Positions 8,411 through 17,706 of a stretch of 64,000 nucleotides of DNA are shown in pieces. The notes under the pieces were generated by a model. The model did not search any database. It was not told the origin of the DNA and worked only from the letters and a program-made list of their open reading frames with translations. This DNA is from CBDDFS01 sp965227255 (GTDB lineage Bacteria > Bacteroidota > Bacteroidia > Flavobacteriales_E > Vicingaceae). Positions within the stretch are counted from its first letter, which is position 1; each line of letters opens with the position of its first letter. The position numbers and the translations under genes were made by a program. The stretch spans positions 1 through 64,000 of the forward strand of contig CBDDFS010000006.1 in NCBI GenBank assembly GCA_965227255.1, read 5' to 3'.

Positions 8411-9268
8411 TTGACCTTGAAGAAGCATTTTTTATTCCCAATATTTATAACAATTCTGAGTGCTCATTCCGGATTCGCACAATCGGAAGAAGCATATGAA
8501 ATTGCTTTAGAAATGCTCGAATCATGCAGTAATATAGAGACGCTCTATTTCGACATGGAAAAAACGGAAAGAGTTGAAGACGAATATTTCACAGAAGAAT
8601 TTCGCACCAAACTTCAATACAGTCCGTATTACATCTATTCTAAAAAAATAGAAGACGGAAAGACTCCTGAGCTATTGTTCCGAAAGGGAGACAATGATGA
8701 TAAGGCTCTTATCAATCCGGATGGATTCCCCTGGTTTAATATCAGTCTTGATCCCATGGGAGATCTGATGCGAAAAAATCAGCACCATACACTTTACGAA
8801 TCCGGCTACAGATATGCCCTTTCAATATTGCAACACCTCTTTGATAAATACGGCGACGAAGTCATTCAAATGGCCAGCCGCAAAAATGATACCCTTGTGA
8901 GAGGGGCTGAATGTTATTTACTGGAATTTGATAATTCGCATTTTACCTACATCAATTATAAAGTTGGAAAGGACGAAACTGTCCTTGATATTGCAGAAAA
9001 GTATATGCTCAGCGAGTTTATGATCGTAGAGATCAATGAAGAAATTGACGACTTTGATGATGTGGAAGAAGGTCAGGTAATTTTAATCACGAACGACTAT
9101 TGCAAACGGCTTCGAATTGCCATTGAAAAAGATCGTTTGATACCACTTAGCATGAAGGTCTTTGACGACAAAGGTTTGTACGAACAATTGGAGTATTCAA
9201 ACGTCGAAGTTAATCCTGTCTTTAAACCAGAAGAGTTTACTGAGGAGCAAGAAGGATATGGATTCTGA
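8411..9268 (+). CDS. DUF1571-like secreted protein with LysM-like segment, paralogue A
   Basis: A 285-residue protein, probably starting at TTG 8411 (a second TTG lies two codons further in). A signal peptide ends near GFAQ. The middle part, with SLDPMG, KNQHHTLYESG and LLFRKG, matches the DUF1571 family of unknown function. About residues 180-230 form a LysM-like unit (VGKDETVLDIAEKY ... VEEGQVILI), suggesting peptidoglycan or glycan binding. A close paralogue lies at 27804-28652 with the same order and spacing of motifs. It is followed after 58 bp by the VWA/AAA pair, which may be co-transcribed. Confidence 0.75.
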   Translation: MTLKKHFLFPIFITILSAHSGFAQSEEAYEIALEMLESCSNIETLYFDMEKTERVEDEYFTEEFRTKLQYSPYYIYSKKIEDGKTPELLFRKGDNDDKALINPDGFPWFNISLDPMGDLMRKNQHHTLYESGYRYALSILQHLFDKYGDEVIQMASRKNDTLVRGAECYLLEFDNSHFTYINYKVGKDETVLDIAEKYMLSEFMIVEINEEIDDFDDVEEGQVILITNDYCKRLRIAIEKDRLIPLSMKVFDDKGLYEQLEYSNVEVNPVFKPEEFTEEQEGYGF

Positions 9269-9326
9269 TCCTTACACCATTTTGTATTTCATCTAAAATC
9301 AGGAGTCGAACTTATCCGTCAGATAA

Positions 9327-10463
9327 ATGTTTAATTTTCTGATGATGAAAAACGACATCAGACGAGGTTATCTATTTCGACAATTCATTCCAGAAGCTCA
9401 GGACCCTTTTGATCGGTTATTCGATATTTTCAAAGAAGTTATAACCCATACAAGTGGTGATGTGGACGAAGCACTGGATTGGATGGAAGAGCTTGATAGG
9501 GAATACAATCTTACCTCAGATGAATACACCATGGATGACTTCGTGGAGGACCTGAAAAGAAAAGGATACTTGCGTGAAGAAGTTGAAGGTGGAGAAGGTG
9601 GAATGGCCATTACCGAAAAAACTGAACAAGCTATTCGCCAGCGGGCTCTTGAACAGATCTTCGGGAATTTGAAAAAGAGTGCTAGAGGAAATCACAAGAC
9701 AAAACACACAGGCAATGGAGACGAAAGATCAGGTGAATTCCGTGATTATCGATTTGGTGATTCCCTGGAAAATATCAACATGACGGAAAGTTTGCGCAAT
9801 GCTCACATTCATCATGGACCGGGAGAATTTACGCTGACTGAAGATGACCTCGTTGTTGAAGAAAGCCATTTCAAGGCTCAAATGAGCACTGTGCTCATGA
9901 TCGATATAAGCCATAGCATGATCCTTTATGGTGAAGACCGAATTACACCAGCCAAAAAGGTAGCCATGGCTCTTGCTGAATTGATCACGACCCGTTATCC
10001 AAAAGACACACTGGATGTATTGGTCTTTGGAAATGATGCCTGGCCCATTGCGATAAAGGATCTGCCATATTTGAAAGTGGGGCCTTATCATACGAACACC
10101 GTCGCCGGATTGGAGCTTGCTCTCGATATGCTCAGACGAAAAAGAAATACAAACAAACAGATCTTCATGATCACCGATGGAAAGCCAAGTTGCATCCGGG
10201 AACGCGATGGCTCTTATTACAAGAATTCATTTGGTTTGGATGATTACATCGTTGGAAAGTGCTACACCATGGCAGCCCAGGCAAGAAAATTGCATGTACC
10301 CATCACGACCTTCATGATCGCTCGTGACCCATATCTTCAGCAATTCGTTGAGAATTTCACAGAGGCGAACAAGGGCAAGGCCTTCTATACCGGTTTAAAA
10401 GGATTGGGCGAAATGATATTTGAAGATTACGAACGAAACAGAAAAAAAAGAATCAAAGGATGA
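9327..10463 (+). CDS. VWA-domain protein, partner of the adjacent AAA ATPase
   Basis: A 378-residue cytoplasmic protein (no signal peptide). The N-terminal about 170 residues are charged and helical. A von Willebrand factor A domain follows, with a MIDAS: D193-I-S-H-S197 (MIDISHS), a conserved Thr region, and ITDGKPS at about residues 282-287. Such MIDAS proteins bind Mg2+ and act as adaptors for MoxR/Mg-chelatase-type AAA ATPases. The stop overlaps the ATPase start by 4 bp (ATGA), the usual sign of a two-subunit machine. Family knowledge suggests metal insertion or protein-complex remodelling; the target is unknown. The pairing is very well supported. Confidence 0.85.
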   Translation: MFNFLMMKNDIRRGYLFRQFIPEAQDPFDRLFDIFKEVITHTSGDVDEALDWMEELDREYNLTSDEYTMDDFVEDLKRKGYLREEVEGGEGGMAITEKTEQAIRQRALEQIFGNLKKSARGNHKTKHTGNGDERSGEFRDYRFGDSLENINMTESLRNAHIHHGPGEFTLTEDDLVVEESHFKAQMSTVLMIDISHSMILYGEDRITPAKKVAMALAELITTRYPKDTLDVLVFGNDAWPIAIKDLPYLKVGPYHTNTVAGLELALDMLRRKRNTNKQIFMITDGKPSCIRERDGSYYKNSFGLDDYIVGKCYTMAAQARKLHVPITTFMIARDPYLQQFVENFTEANKGKAFYTGLKGLGEMIFEDYERNRKKRIKG

Positions 10464-11938
10464 AATTCGATCACAGCAAAATAAAAACCTTCGGAGATCT
10501 TAAAAAAGCCGGCTATGTAAGTCGCGGTATTAAAGATGAATTAAGAGAAAACCTGAGGGAGAAAATCAAAAAGGGAGAAGACACTTTCTACGGAATCTGG
10601 GGGTATGAAGAGACTGTAATTCCGGAATTGGAAAGAGCCATCCTTTCAAAACACAATATCAATCTACTCGGTTTAAGAGGACAAGCCAAGACAAGATTGG
10701 CCAGGCTCATGGTGAACCTACTCGATGAGTGGATGCCAATCATTGCAGGAAGTGAAATTCACGACGATCCATTCTCTCCTATTTCAAGGACGGGAAAAGA
10801 AATTCTGAATGAACATGGTGATGACACGCCTATAGAATGGATTCATCGCAGTGAGCGATACTATGAGAAACTTGCAACACCAGATGTGACCATAGCAGAT
10901 CTAATCGGAGATGTGGATCCGATCAAAGCCGCGAATCTGAAATTGAGTTATGCCGATGATCGTGTAATTCATTATGGAATGATTCCACGGGCAAATCGCT
11001 GTATATATGTGATCAATGAATTACCCGATCTTCAAGCACGAATTCAAGTTGCTCTTTTCAATATTCTCCAGGAAGGTGACATTCAGATCAGGGGATTTAA
11101 GGTACGTCTCCCACTGGACATTCAATTTGTATTCACCGCCAATCCTGAAGACTATACGAACAGAGGTAGTATTGTCACTCCTCTCAAAGACCGGATCGGT
11201 TCACAGATCCTGACACATTATCCGCAGAATATTGACCTTGCAAAGAAGATCACCGAGCAGGAAGCAAAACTTGAAAAAGAGCAGGAAAATATTGTAAGTA
11301 TTCCCGAACTGGCCAGAAACTTGATTGAGCAGATCAGTATTCAGGCAAGGGAAAGTGAGTTCGTAGATGAAAAAAGCGGCGTAAGTGCAAGGATGAGTAT
11401 TTCAGCGTTAGAAAATCTGGTGAGTACGGCCGAAAGAAGAGTTCTTGTCAATGATCTCAAAAACACTCGTGTAAGAATGAGCGACTTCGATGGAATCATT
11501 CCCGCCATAACAGGCAAGGTTGAATTGGTTTATGAAGGAGAACAGGAAGGAGCAGCCATTGTGGCTTCAAACCTGATTGGCGAGGCCATCAGAGCTGTTT
11601 TCAATGAATACTTCCCTGAAGTGGAAAAACTGAAAAGAAGTGACCAGGAAAATCCATATGCTGCAATCAGTGAATATTTCACAGGAAATGAATTCATGCT
11701 TCCAACCGATATAGATGACAAAAAATACGAGGCCACTTTGAAGGCAATTAAACCTTTGGAAGAACTACTCGACAAATACCAGTCAAATATTCCGAAAGAT
11801 GAAAGAGCCTTCTATTTGGAATTCATCTTGTGGGGCATGGCCGAATGCAGTTTGCTCAGCAAGGCGAAGTTCCAGACTGGTTTCGAATTCAAGGATCTCT
11901 TTGATAGTTATTTGAGTGGAACGTTTGGGGATTCCTGA
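10460..11938 (+). CDS. Mg-chelatase/MoxR-type AAA ATPase
   Basis: A 492-residue AAA protein. Walker A is GLRGQAKT at residues 71-78, with Ala in place of the usual last Gly. The Walker B region reads IYVINELPDL with Asn186-Glu187, so the usual Asp is Asn. Sensor 1 lies in FTANPEDYTNRG. A helical C-terminal domain follows and includes EFVDEKSGVSARMSISALEN, typical of the Mg-chelatase I-like group. I recall INELPDL as usual in this Bacteroidota subgroup, so Asn186 is probably a family trait rather than a defect. It overlaps the VWA gene by 4 bp; together they should form an ATP-driven remodelling complex. Confidence 0.87.
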   Translation: MKFDHSKIKTFGDLKKAGYVSRGIKDELRENLREKIKKGEDTFYGIWGYEETVIPELERAILSKHNINLLGLRGQAKTRLARLMVNLLDEWMPIIAGSEIHDDPFSPISRTGKEILNEHGDDTPIEWIHRSERYYEKLATPDVTIADLIGDVDPIKAANLKLSYADDRVIHYGMIPRANRCIYVINELPDLQARIQVALFNILQEGDIQIRGFKVRLPLDIQFVFTANPEDYTNRGSIVTPLKDRIGSQILTHYPQNIDLAKKITEQEAKLEKEQENIVSIPELARNLIEQISIQARESEFVDEKSGVSARMSISALENLVSTAERRVLVNDLKNTRVRMSDFDGIIPAITGKVELVYEGEQEGAAIVASNLIGEAIRAVFNEYFPEVEKLKRSDQENPYAAISEYFTGNEFMLPTDIDDKKYEATLKAIKPLEELLDKYQSNIPKDERAFYLEFILWGMAECSLLSKAKFQTGFEFKDLFDSYLSGTFGDS

Positions 11939-11961
11939 TTCCAGATTCCAGATTCCAGATT
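11937..11961. repeat. Short tandem repeat, 7-bp unit GATTCCA
   Basis: About 3.5 exact copies of GATTCCA sit directly after the AAA ATPase stop codon. A pair of TTAATTAA palindromes lies just downstream (about 11960 and 11990) and could form a weak AT-rich hairpin. No clear intrinsic terminator is seen here. Confidence 0.6.
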
Positions 11962-12030
11962 AATTAAGTGTGGCTGGAAATGCTATTGTTAATTAAAAAG
12001 ATTTTGCAACTTTAGGCAAATAACAGAGCC

Positions 12031-12855
12031 TTGCAAACTTTTCTGTACATAGCAGCCATTACCATAATAGTTGGCATGAATCTCGGTTTCATTGCCGATT
12101 TCATTTCTTCTTTCAGTCCGAAAAAGGCCAACACGGTAATTGGTCCAAGTCTCATGTTCACCCGACTCAAGAAGCGGTACAAATGGGCCATTGAGGATAA
12201 CATGCCTTATTATCAGAAATTGAATGACAAAGACAAAGTTAGGTTTGAAAAAAGAGTACAACGATTTATTGATCTGAAAGAGTTTGTTCCTCGGGGAAAT
12301 CTGGACTTCGTAACAGATGAAATGAAGGCCCTGGTTGCAGGAACGGCCATCAAGTTGACATTCGGATTTCCCTTTCTTTACCTCACTCATTTCTGGCGTG
12401 TTTTGCTGTATGACGACAATTATTACTCCAACATAACGAAGAAATATCACAAGGGTGAGGTCAACGGAAAAGGCCTGATCATTTTGTCATGGAATAATTT
12501 TCTGCATGGTCATGTCCATGCCGAAGATGGCATCAATCTTGGATTGCATGAAATGGCTCATGCTCTTCGGCTCGAAAATGCGATTCGAAATGAAGAATAC
12601 AATTTTTTACATTTCGACTCCCTTTACCAATTCAATGAATTGGCGAAAAGAGAAATTGAATCGATGAGATCCGGCAGAACTTCAATGTTCCGCGATTACG
12701 CCAAAACAAATGAACACGAATTCTTTTCAATTGCTGTAGAAAATTTCTTTGAAAGACCAGGCCTCTTTATTCATACCCACCCGAACATGTATGAAGCAAT
12801 GAGAAGAGTTTTACTTCAGGACCCCTTGGAAGGAAAAGTGATTCATTACTCCTGA
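12031..12855 (+). CDS. Zinc-dependent peptidase, MtfA/M90-like
   Basis: A 274-residue protein beginning at TTG 12031 with one N-terminal hydrophobic segment (YIAAITIIVGMNLGFIADF), so probably membrane-anchored. The zinc motif HEMAH starts at residue 173 (NLGLHEMAHALRLEN), and a second conserved stretch, NEHEFFSIAVENFFERP, supplies a probable third ligand Glu. This arrangement fits the M90 peptidase family, whose E. coli member MtfA regulates glucose uptake by acting on Mlc. No Mlc or PTS gene lies nearby, so that role should not be transferred. The 3' end overlaps the convergent gene by 10 bp. Confidence 0.78.
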   Translation: MQTFLYIAAITIIVGMNLGFIADFISSFSPKKANTVIGPSLMFTRLKKRYKWAIEDNMPYYQKLNDKDKVRFEKRVQRFIDLKEFVPRGNLDFVTDEMKALVAGTAIKLTFGFPFLYLTHFWRVLLYDDNYYSNITKKYHKGEVNGKGLIILSWNNFLHGHVHAEDGINLGLHEMAHALRLENAIRNEEYNFLHFDSLYQFNELAKREIESMRSGRTSMFRDYAKTNEHEFFSIAVENFFERPGLFIHTHPNMYEAMRRVLLQDPLEGKVIHYS

Positions 12856-13601
12856 TCGTCAGCCACGATCCGAAATTGCCCATCTAAGAATTTATACCTC
12901 AATTCCGGACAATGAAATTCCTTTTTCTCTTCATCGGTTTTATCGTGTCCGTCTTCTTGGTATTGATGAGCCTTGTTAAAAGTGTAATCCGTTTTGTGAA
13001 AAACAATCTCGTCTTTGGTCAAAGTATATTCTCTTTTCAAAGCGTAATGAGTAATTCTTTCACCCATGCCTTGCATATCAGAAGATCTTGAAAACTGCCT
13101 GTAAAAGGAATAGAAATTAGCGACCCTGGTCAGGTTTCTAATATCCCAGATCTGAACTTCAGATGCGTAGTATGAACCCATTCCGGAGCCAAATTCATGA
13201 CCATAATAAATAATGATCCATTCCGGTCGACCAATACTGTCAAGGGCGTGAATACCGATGCCAAACAAATTCCCAAGTTCCACCCGCCAGACCTTTCTCG
13301 TTTCATTCTCTTCCAGCACAAATTGCATGAATTCAGTGAATTCATTGCTGTCCGTATATATCTTCAACGACTTGTCTTCAAATTCTTGCCACAGCCTATT
13401 TTCTTTGTGATTTTGCCAGTCTTTTTCGTAATCGATATAAACATAAACCTGCCCCCTTCTGTCATACCAACCTCTTTCATTGTAATTCATCGAGTCCAAA
13501 GCCATGAAATTCAGGGAATCATTTAAGAAACAGTCTTCGCCCATTTGTGAAAAAGATGGGGATGCGAAAAATATGAGAAGAATGAAAATGATTCTTTGCA
13601 T
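12846..13601 (-). CDS. Secreted protein of unknown function
   Basis: A 251-residue protein with a signal peptide (RIIFILLIFFASPSFSQ). The mature region is rich in aromatic and charged residues, with no recognised domain; WRVELGNLFGIGIHALDSIG and EWIIIYYGHEFGSGMGSYY are its most compact segments. No metal or catalytic signature is convincing. It converges with the M90 peptidase gene, overlapping by 10 bp. It is probably monocistronic, because the upstream DNA is low-complexity and the MATE gene there points the other way. Confidence 0.6.
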   Translation of the reverse strand: MQRIIFILLIFFASPSFSQMGEDCFLNDSLNFMALDSMNYNERGWYDRRGQVYVYIDYEKDWQNHKENRLWQEFEDKSLKIYTDSNEFTEFMQFVLEENETRKVWRVELGNLFGIGIHALDSIGRPEWIIIYYGHEFGSGMGSYYASEVQIWDIRNLTRVANFYSFYRQFSRSSDMQGMGERITHYALKREYTLTKDEIVFHKTDYTFNKAHQYQEDGHDKTDEEKKEFHCPELRYKFLDGQFRIVADDQE

Positions 13602-13753
13602 TAAACGAAGGTAGTGAATTGGAGGATGAGAAGATGGGAATTCGGAATTCGGAATTTGGAATTTGGAATTAGGATTTCGGAAGAATTCAATTATTAATTA
13701 TTAACTATTAATTATTATTTCCTTCCTTCGCATGAATTAACGCCGAAACCAAC
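13602..13753. repeat. Low-complexity spacer between divergent genes
   Basis: The spacer holds degenerate units of GGAATTCGGAATTTGGAATT at about 13638-13680, then AATTATTAATTATTAACTATTAATTATT at about 13690-13718 described here as TTAATTA-type units. The same GGAATTCGGAATA-type phrase occurs near 745-770, so it may be a dispersed genomic simple repeat. Promoters of both flanking genes must lie inside or next to it. Confidence 0.5.
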
Positions 13754-15181
13754 ATGCCTGAAGATCAAGCTGGTGATCAAGCCGTCACCCAAAAACCACC
13801 TTCCATTTGGAAAGAACTCGGTAACGCAATTCGCGGTACAGAGGCAGATTACACGAGTATAGGAATGCGGCGCGCCATCTTCCTACTGGCCGTTCCGATG
13901 ATTCTGGAACTGGTAATGGAGTCGACTTTTGCCGTGGTCGATATATATTTTGTGGGGAAATTGGGGGCTTCGGCAGTAGCAACTGTAGGTTTGACCGAAA
14001 CCTATCTATTCCTGCTTTACTCACTTGCCATGGGTTTGTCGACGGCCATAACAGCCCACGTGGCTCGTCGGGTTGGAGAGAAAGACAAAGAAGGAGCGGG
14101 TGATTCGGCCGTTCAATCCATCATTCTTGCCATCATTGCTTCCATTCCTTTTGCCATTGGTGGTATTTTCTATTCGAAAGAATTATTGGCCCTGATGGGT
14201 GGTGATGAATGGGCGCTTACGGAGGGATACAGATATACCCAGTGGTTGCTGGGTGGCAACGTGGTTATCACCTTGATCTTTGTAATCAACGCAATTTTCA
14301 GAGGTGCCGGGGATGCGGCCATTGCCATGCGCGTTCTTTGGATCGCAAACGGATTCAACATTGTTCTCGATCCTATCCTGATCTTCGGTTTGGGTCCTAT
14401 TCCTGCTTTTGGAATCGAAGGGGCTGCCATGGCCACAACCATTGGACGTGGAATTGGGGTATTGGTTCAATTCTATTCGATGTTCAAAGGTGGCAAGCAC
14501 ATTAAAGTGTTGAAATCACAGCTTAAAATTCATGGTGAAATCATTTGGAATATTTTCAAAACCTCACTTGGAGGTATCGGTCAGATGCTGGTAGCCATGA
14601 CATCCTGGATATTCCTAATGAGGATACTGGCAGACGTAGGTAGCGAGGCCGTAGCCGGTTCAACCATAGCTATCAGAATGATGATGTTCACCTTAATGCC
14701 GGCATGGGGATTGTCGAATGCCGCTGCAACGCTTGTGGGTCAAAACCTTGGTGCCGGACAACCTGAACGCGCGGAATCTTCGGTTTGGAAAATCGGGGTT
14801 TACAACATGATTTTCCTTATCGGAGTATCTGTAGTCTTCTTTACCTTCAACACAGAACTGATGAAGATTTTCACCTCTGATGCTCTGGTAATAGAAATTG
14901 GAGCAGAATGGATCAGAATTCTGTCCTATTCCTATTTCATTTATGGATGGTGGATGGTTTCTGTCCAGGCTTTTAACGGATCGGGTGACACCAAGACTCC
15001 AACCAAAATAAACATCGTTTTCTTCTGGTTAATTCAAATCCCATTGGCATGGTACTTTGCCCTTCATCTAAACTGGGCTCATTCAGGTGTTTTCTGGGCC
15101 GTATTCTGCTCTGAGACGGGTGTAGGACTGTTTACCCTTTGGCTCTTCAAAAGAGGTTCCTGGAAAAAAACGAAAGTTTAG
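13754..15181 (+). CDS. MATE family efflux transporter
   Basis: A 475-residue integral membrane protein with about 12 helices in two MatE repeats (about residues 35-235 and 255-455). Typical features are the PMILELVMESTFAVVDIYFV opening, MGLSTAITAHVARRVGEKD, and the second-half counterpart LSNAAATLVGQNLGAGQPERA. MATE proteins export cationic drugs or metabolites against Na+ or H+ gradients. The N-terminal extension of about 30 hydrophilic residues is slightly longer than usual. It is a single gene; the next gene starts 72 bp downstream and is unrelated. Confidence 0.9.
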   Translation: MPEDQAGDQAVTQKPPSIWKELGNAIRGTEADYTSIGMRRAIFLLAVPMILELVMESTFAVVDIYFVGKLGASAVATVGLTETYLFLLYSLAMGLSTAITAHVARRVGEKDKEGAGDSAVQSIILAIIASIPFAIGGIFYSKELLALMGGDEWALTEGYRYTQWLLGGNVVITLIFVINAIFRGAGDAAIAMRVLWIANGFNIVLDPILIFGLGPIPAFGIEGAAMATTIGRGIGVLVQFYSMFKGGKHIKVLKSQLKIHGEIIWNIFKTSLGGIGQMLVAMTSWIFLMRILADVGSEAVAGSTIAIRMMMFTLMPAWGLSNAAATLVGQNLGAGQPERAESSVWKIGVYNMIFLIGVSVVFFTFNTELMKIFTSDALVIEIGAEWIRILSYSYFIYGWWMVSVQAFNGSGDTKTPTKINIVFFWLIQIPLAWYFALHLNWAHSGVFWAVFCSETGVGLFTLWLFKRGSWKKTKV

Positions 15182-15253
15182 ATATCGAATACGAAATCAT
15201 ACACCCAATACGTTATGATTATTTTGCGTAATTTCATAATCGTTATTGGGAAA

Positions 15254-15757
15254 ATGAGATTATTTCGTTTTATATCTCTTGCACTTATTCTGCTTCTATC
15301 AGCAGCCTCTTGCACAGATAAAGATCTGAGTGAACCGAGTAAAAAGTCGCAGTATATCAAAGCCACAATTGATGGCGAAGAATTTGCTGTTTACAATGAG
15401 GATGGCAACATACAAAAAGTTCAGGGCCAGGGACAGCTAGTCGTTCAGGCCTGGACCAAATACGACGAAGGTTACGACATCAGAATAAACAAAACAACAG
15501 TGCCTGCCACATATCCTCTATCATTGGATGACGGAACAGGACTAGCGGCATTCATCTTTATACGGGCCAGTATATTTTATCCGGATCAATGGGCGGAATT
15601 CGTCAGTGGGGAAATACATATTGAAGAAATGAGCCAAAACCCGCTTGTCTTAAAGGGGACATTCCATGGACGGGTTCGATATAGCCCGACCAACTCCTGG
15701 TCTGGACCTTATGACACTGTTGACGTCGTGAATGGCGTAATGAATGTGGAATTCTAG
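15254..15757 (+). CDS. Small lipoprotein, DUF6252-like
   Basis: A 167-residue protein when started at the ATG 15254, where a lipoprotein signal begins (RFISLALILLLSAASC, lipobox SAASC). An upstream in-frame start would add 13 residues before the signal and is less likely. The mature part reads as a beta-rich globular domain with YIKATIDGEEFAVYNEDGN near the start, reminiscent of the DUF6252 group of Bacteroidota lipoproteins (moderate certainty). The function is unknown. Its 3' end overlaps the convergent barrel gene by 4 bp. Confidence 0.65.
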   Translation: MRLFRFISLALILLLSAASCTDKDLSEPSKKSQYIKATIDGEEFAVYNEDGNIQKVQGQGQLVVQAWTKYDEGYDIRINKTTVPATYPLSLDDGTGLAAFIFIRASIFYPDQWAEFVSGEIHIEEMSQNPLVLKGTFHGRVRYSPTNSWSGPYDTVDVVNGVMNVEF

Positions 15758-16443
15758 AATGAAATAATCACAAAAAGTACGGTTGGTGTATTAAACACCA
15801 ATGCACTTTCTTCGAAATCATCTGTAGTGGTGGTTTGAGATTCATCGTTCACCAATGAAATAGTCTCTTCAATTCTTTGTTCTGTTGCACTCTTTAGGAA
15901 ATAATAACTGGCCTCAGTTCCCAATAGCAGCCAGTTGTAAGGTCGCCAGGAAAGAAAAAGTCGCACTCCTCCACCCATACCATCTATAGAGTTCTCTACG
16001 ATGGTTCGGGTGAATTGATTTGATTCGAAATTATTCGTGACCGTAGATTTATTGTATTCATCTTTCACCAGAAAATCCACTCCTACACCACTCTGAAATT
16101 TCTTACCCATGGTGAATTTTTTCTCCGGACCGATACGAAACGAAAGAGCGCTGATCTCATTTTCTACATCTGTAATTCCATCACCTTCTACTGTCTTTCC
16201 CAAATCATAACCGAAACCCGCATTCAATCCCCAACCATTATCATGAAAATTAATGGCATAATTGATGTAATAAGGATGCTGGAACTGCTGGCTCGTTACA
16301 TTAAAAATCTGCCGAATGAATTCATTTACCTGAAGTCCTATGTAATGGTCAAACTTTTTGACTTTCTCATCCTGTGACTTGACCTCAATGCTGCCTGATA
16401 AGGCTAAAACCATTAAAAGGCAAATTCTTAATTTATTCTTCAT
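15754..16443 (-). CDS. Predicted outer-membrane beta-barrel protein downstream of cytochrome c peroxidase
   Basis: A 229-residue protein with a signal peptide (LRICLLMVLALSGSIEVKSQ). Strands such as GLNAGFGYDLGKT, ALSFRIGPEKKF and LLLGTEASYYFL, plus a terminal aromatic strand ending in Phe, indicate a small barrel. The start overlaps the stop of the peroxidase gene by 4 bp, so the two are translated in sequence from one mRNA. This points to a shared envelope function, but no specific role is shown. Confidence 0.65.
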   Translation of the reverse strand: MKNKLRICLLMVLALSGSIEVKSQDEKVKKFDHYIGLQVNEFIRQIFNVTSQQFQHPYYINYAINFHDNGWGLNAGFGYDLGKTVEGDGITDVENEISALSFRIGPEKKFTMGKKFQSGVGVDFLVKDEYNKSTVTNNFESNQFTRTIVENSIDGMGGGVRLFLSWRPYNWLLLGTEASYYFLKSATEQRIEETISLVNDESQTTTTDDFEESALVFNTPTVLFVIISF

Positions 16444-17513
16444 TCAAAAGGATCGCTGAGATAAGGATTAGTTATAAAGTCAAAATCTGTCAAGGTATTT
16501 AAAAAAGCAACAAGAGCCTCTTTTTCCGTGTCAGTGATATTCATCTTCATAGGATGGCCATTTTCATCTTGAAGTCTTTTGTCGAGGGTCGGACTAGGCT
16601 GAATATTCACCGAATAATGATCGATCACATCACCCAACGTTTTCACACTACCGTCGTGCATGTACGGAGCAGTCAAGGCCACATTTCGCAATGAAGGAAC
16701 TTTGAATTTTCCGGCATCATTTGCATTTCCTGTTACGAGCATTCTTCCTTCATCGCCATTATGATTATTCAATCCAATATTTGAGAATCGTGTTGTGACC
16801 GTATCATTACCACCGTAATATCCCGTTGGTACCGACAAACTATGACAATCGTCACAAGGATACTTTGTAAAGAATAATTCCCTTCCCACTAATTCCTGGG
16901 GAGTGAAATCACCCCGATCAAATTTAGAATCCAGTGAAACCATCCTCGAAACAAACCTAGATAGAGCATTTGAAATAGTTTGAGTGGATATTTCATCTGT
17001 ACCAAAATAATCATTGAATAAAGGAGGATAATATTCAATGTCTTTCATTTTCTCAACCAGGTAGTCCATACTGGGCACTCCCATTTCCACATGATTTACA
17101 AATGGACGAAGAACCATTATAGAAAGGTCGGTCTCCCTTCCATCCCAAAATAAAGACGTTGCTCTGGAACCAGGAGGAGCAAATGGGTTGAAAAAGGAAG
17201 AACTCAGGTTCTGAATGGCCATGGAATTTCGGTTGGTTTCTTTTCCACCAAAACCATCACTTGTAGCTTTTCCATCGCTAAAGGCAAGGCTTTGTTTATG
17301 ACAAGTGGCACATGACATGGTATTGTTTACCGATAATTTCTTGTCGTAAAAAATGACCCTCCCGAGTTCAATGCCACGAAGATCTTCATAAGTTGGTTCA
17401 TCTGAATAGTTCGGAAGTTCAGATTCTTCTTTCTTTTCTTTTTGGCAGGATACTGCAAAAGCGATAATTAGACTCATTATCGCAAACAGGCTGATGGTGG
17501 ATTTGTATTTCAT
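16440..17513 (-). CDS. Di-haem cytochrome c peroxidase (MauG/CcpA family), lipoprotein
   Basis: A 357-residue protein with a lipoprotein signal (FAVSC, Cys23) and two c-type haem sites: C68-A-T-C71-H72 and C220-D-D-C223-H224. The domain order and length fit bacterial di-haem cytochrome c peroxidases, which reduce periplasmic H2O2, or the related MauG-like oxidases. The segment AYMHDGSVKTLGDVIDHY near the C-terminus is typical. It leads a two-gene operon with the barrel protein (4-bp overlap). The 193-bp upstream region separates it from the divergent MuiA-like gene. Confidence 0.9.
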   Translation of the reverse strand: MKYKSTISLFAIMSLIIAFAVSCQKEKKEESELPNYSDEPTYEDLRGIELGRVIFYDKKLSVNNTMSCATCHKQSLAFSDGKATSDGFGGKETNRNSMAIQNLSSSFFNPFAPPGSRATSLFWDGRETDLSIMVLRPFVNHVEMGVPSMDYLVEKMKDIEYYPPLFNDYFGTDEISTQTISNALSRFVSRMVSLDSKFDRGDFTPQELVGRELFFTKYPCDDCHSLSVPTGYYGGNDTVTTRFSNIGLNNHNGDEGRMLVTGNANDAGKFKVPSLRNVALTAPYMHDGSVKTLGDVIDHYSVNIQPSPTLDKRLQDENGHPMKMNITDTEKEALVAFLNTLTDFDFITNPYLSDPFE

Positions 17514-17706
17514 AACGTTTTGGGATTATGCGTTATTAATAAACCGAATTTACGAATTTTTATTGTCTCATCAATATTCTTTTGATTTACAGTCTTTTAA
17601 ATTATACGATGCTCCATTTGGAACTCTAATGAATCTATACAATACATGTCGTTTTGTTCAGTTATATTTATGAAGAGTTTCAGCTTACAAACCAAAACCA
17701 AAGGAC

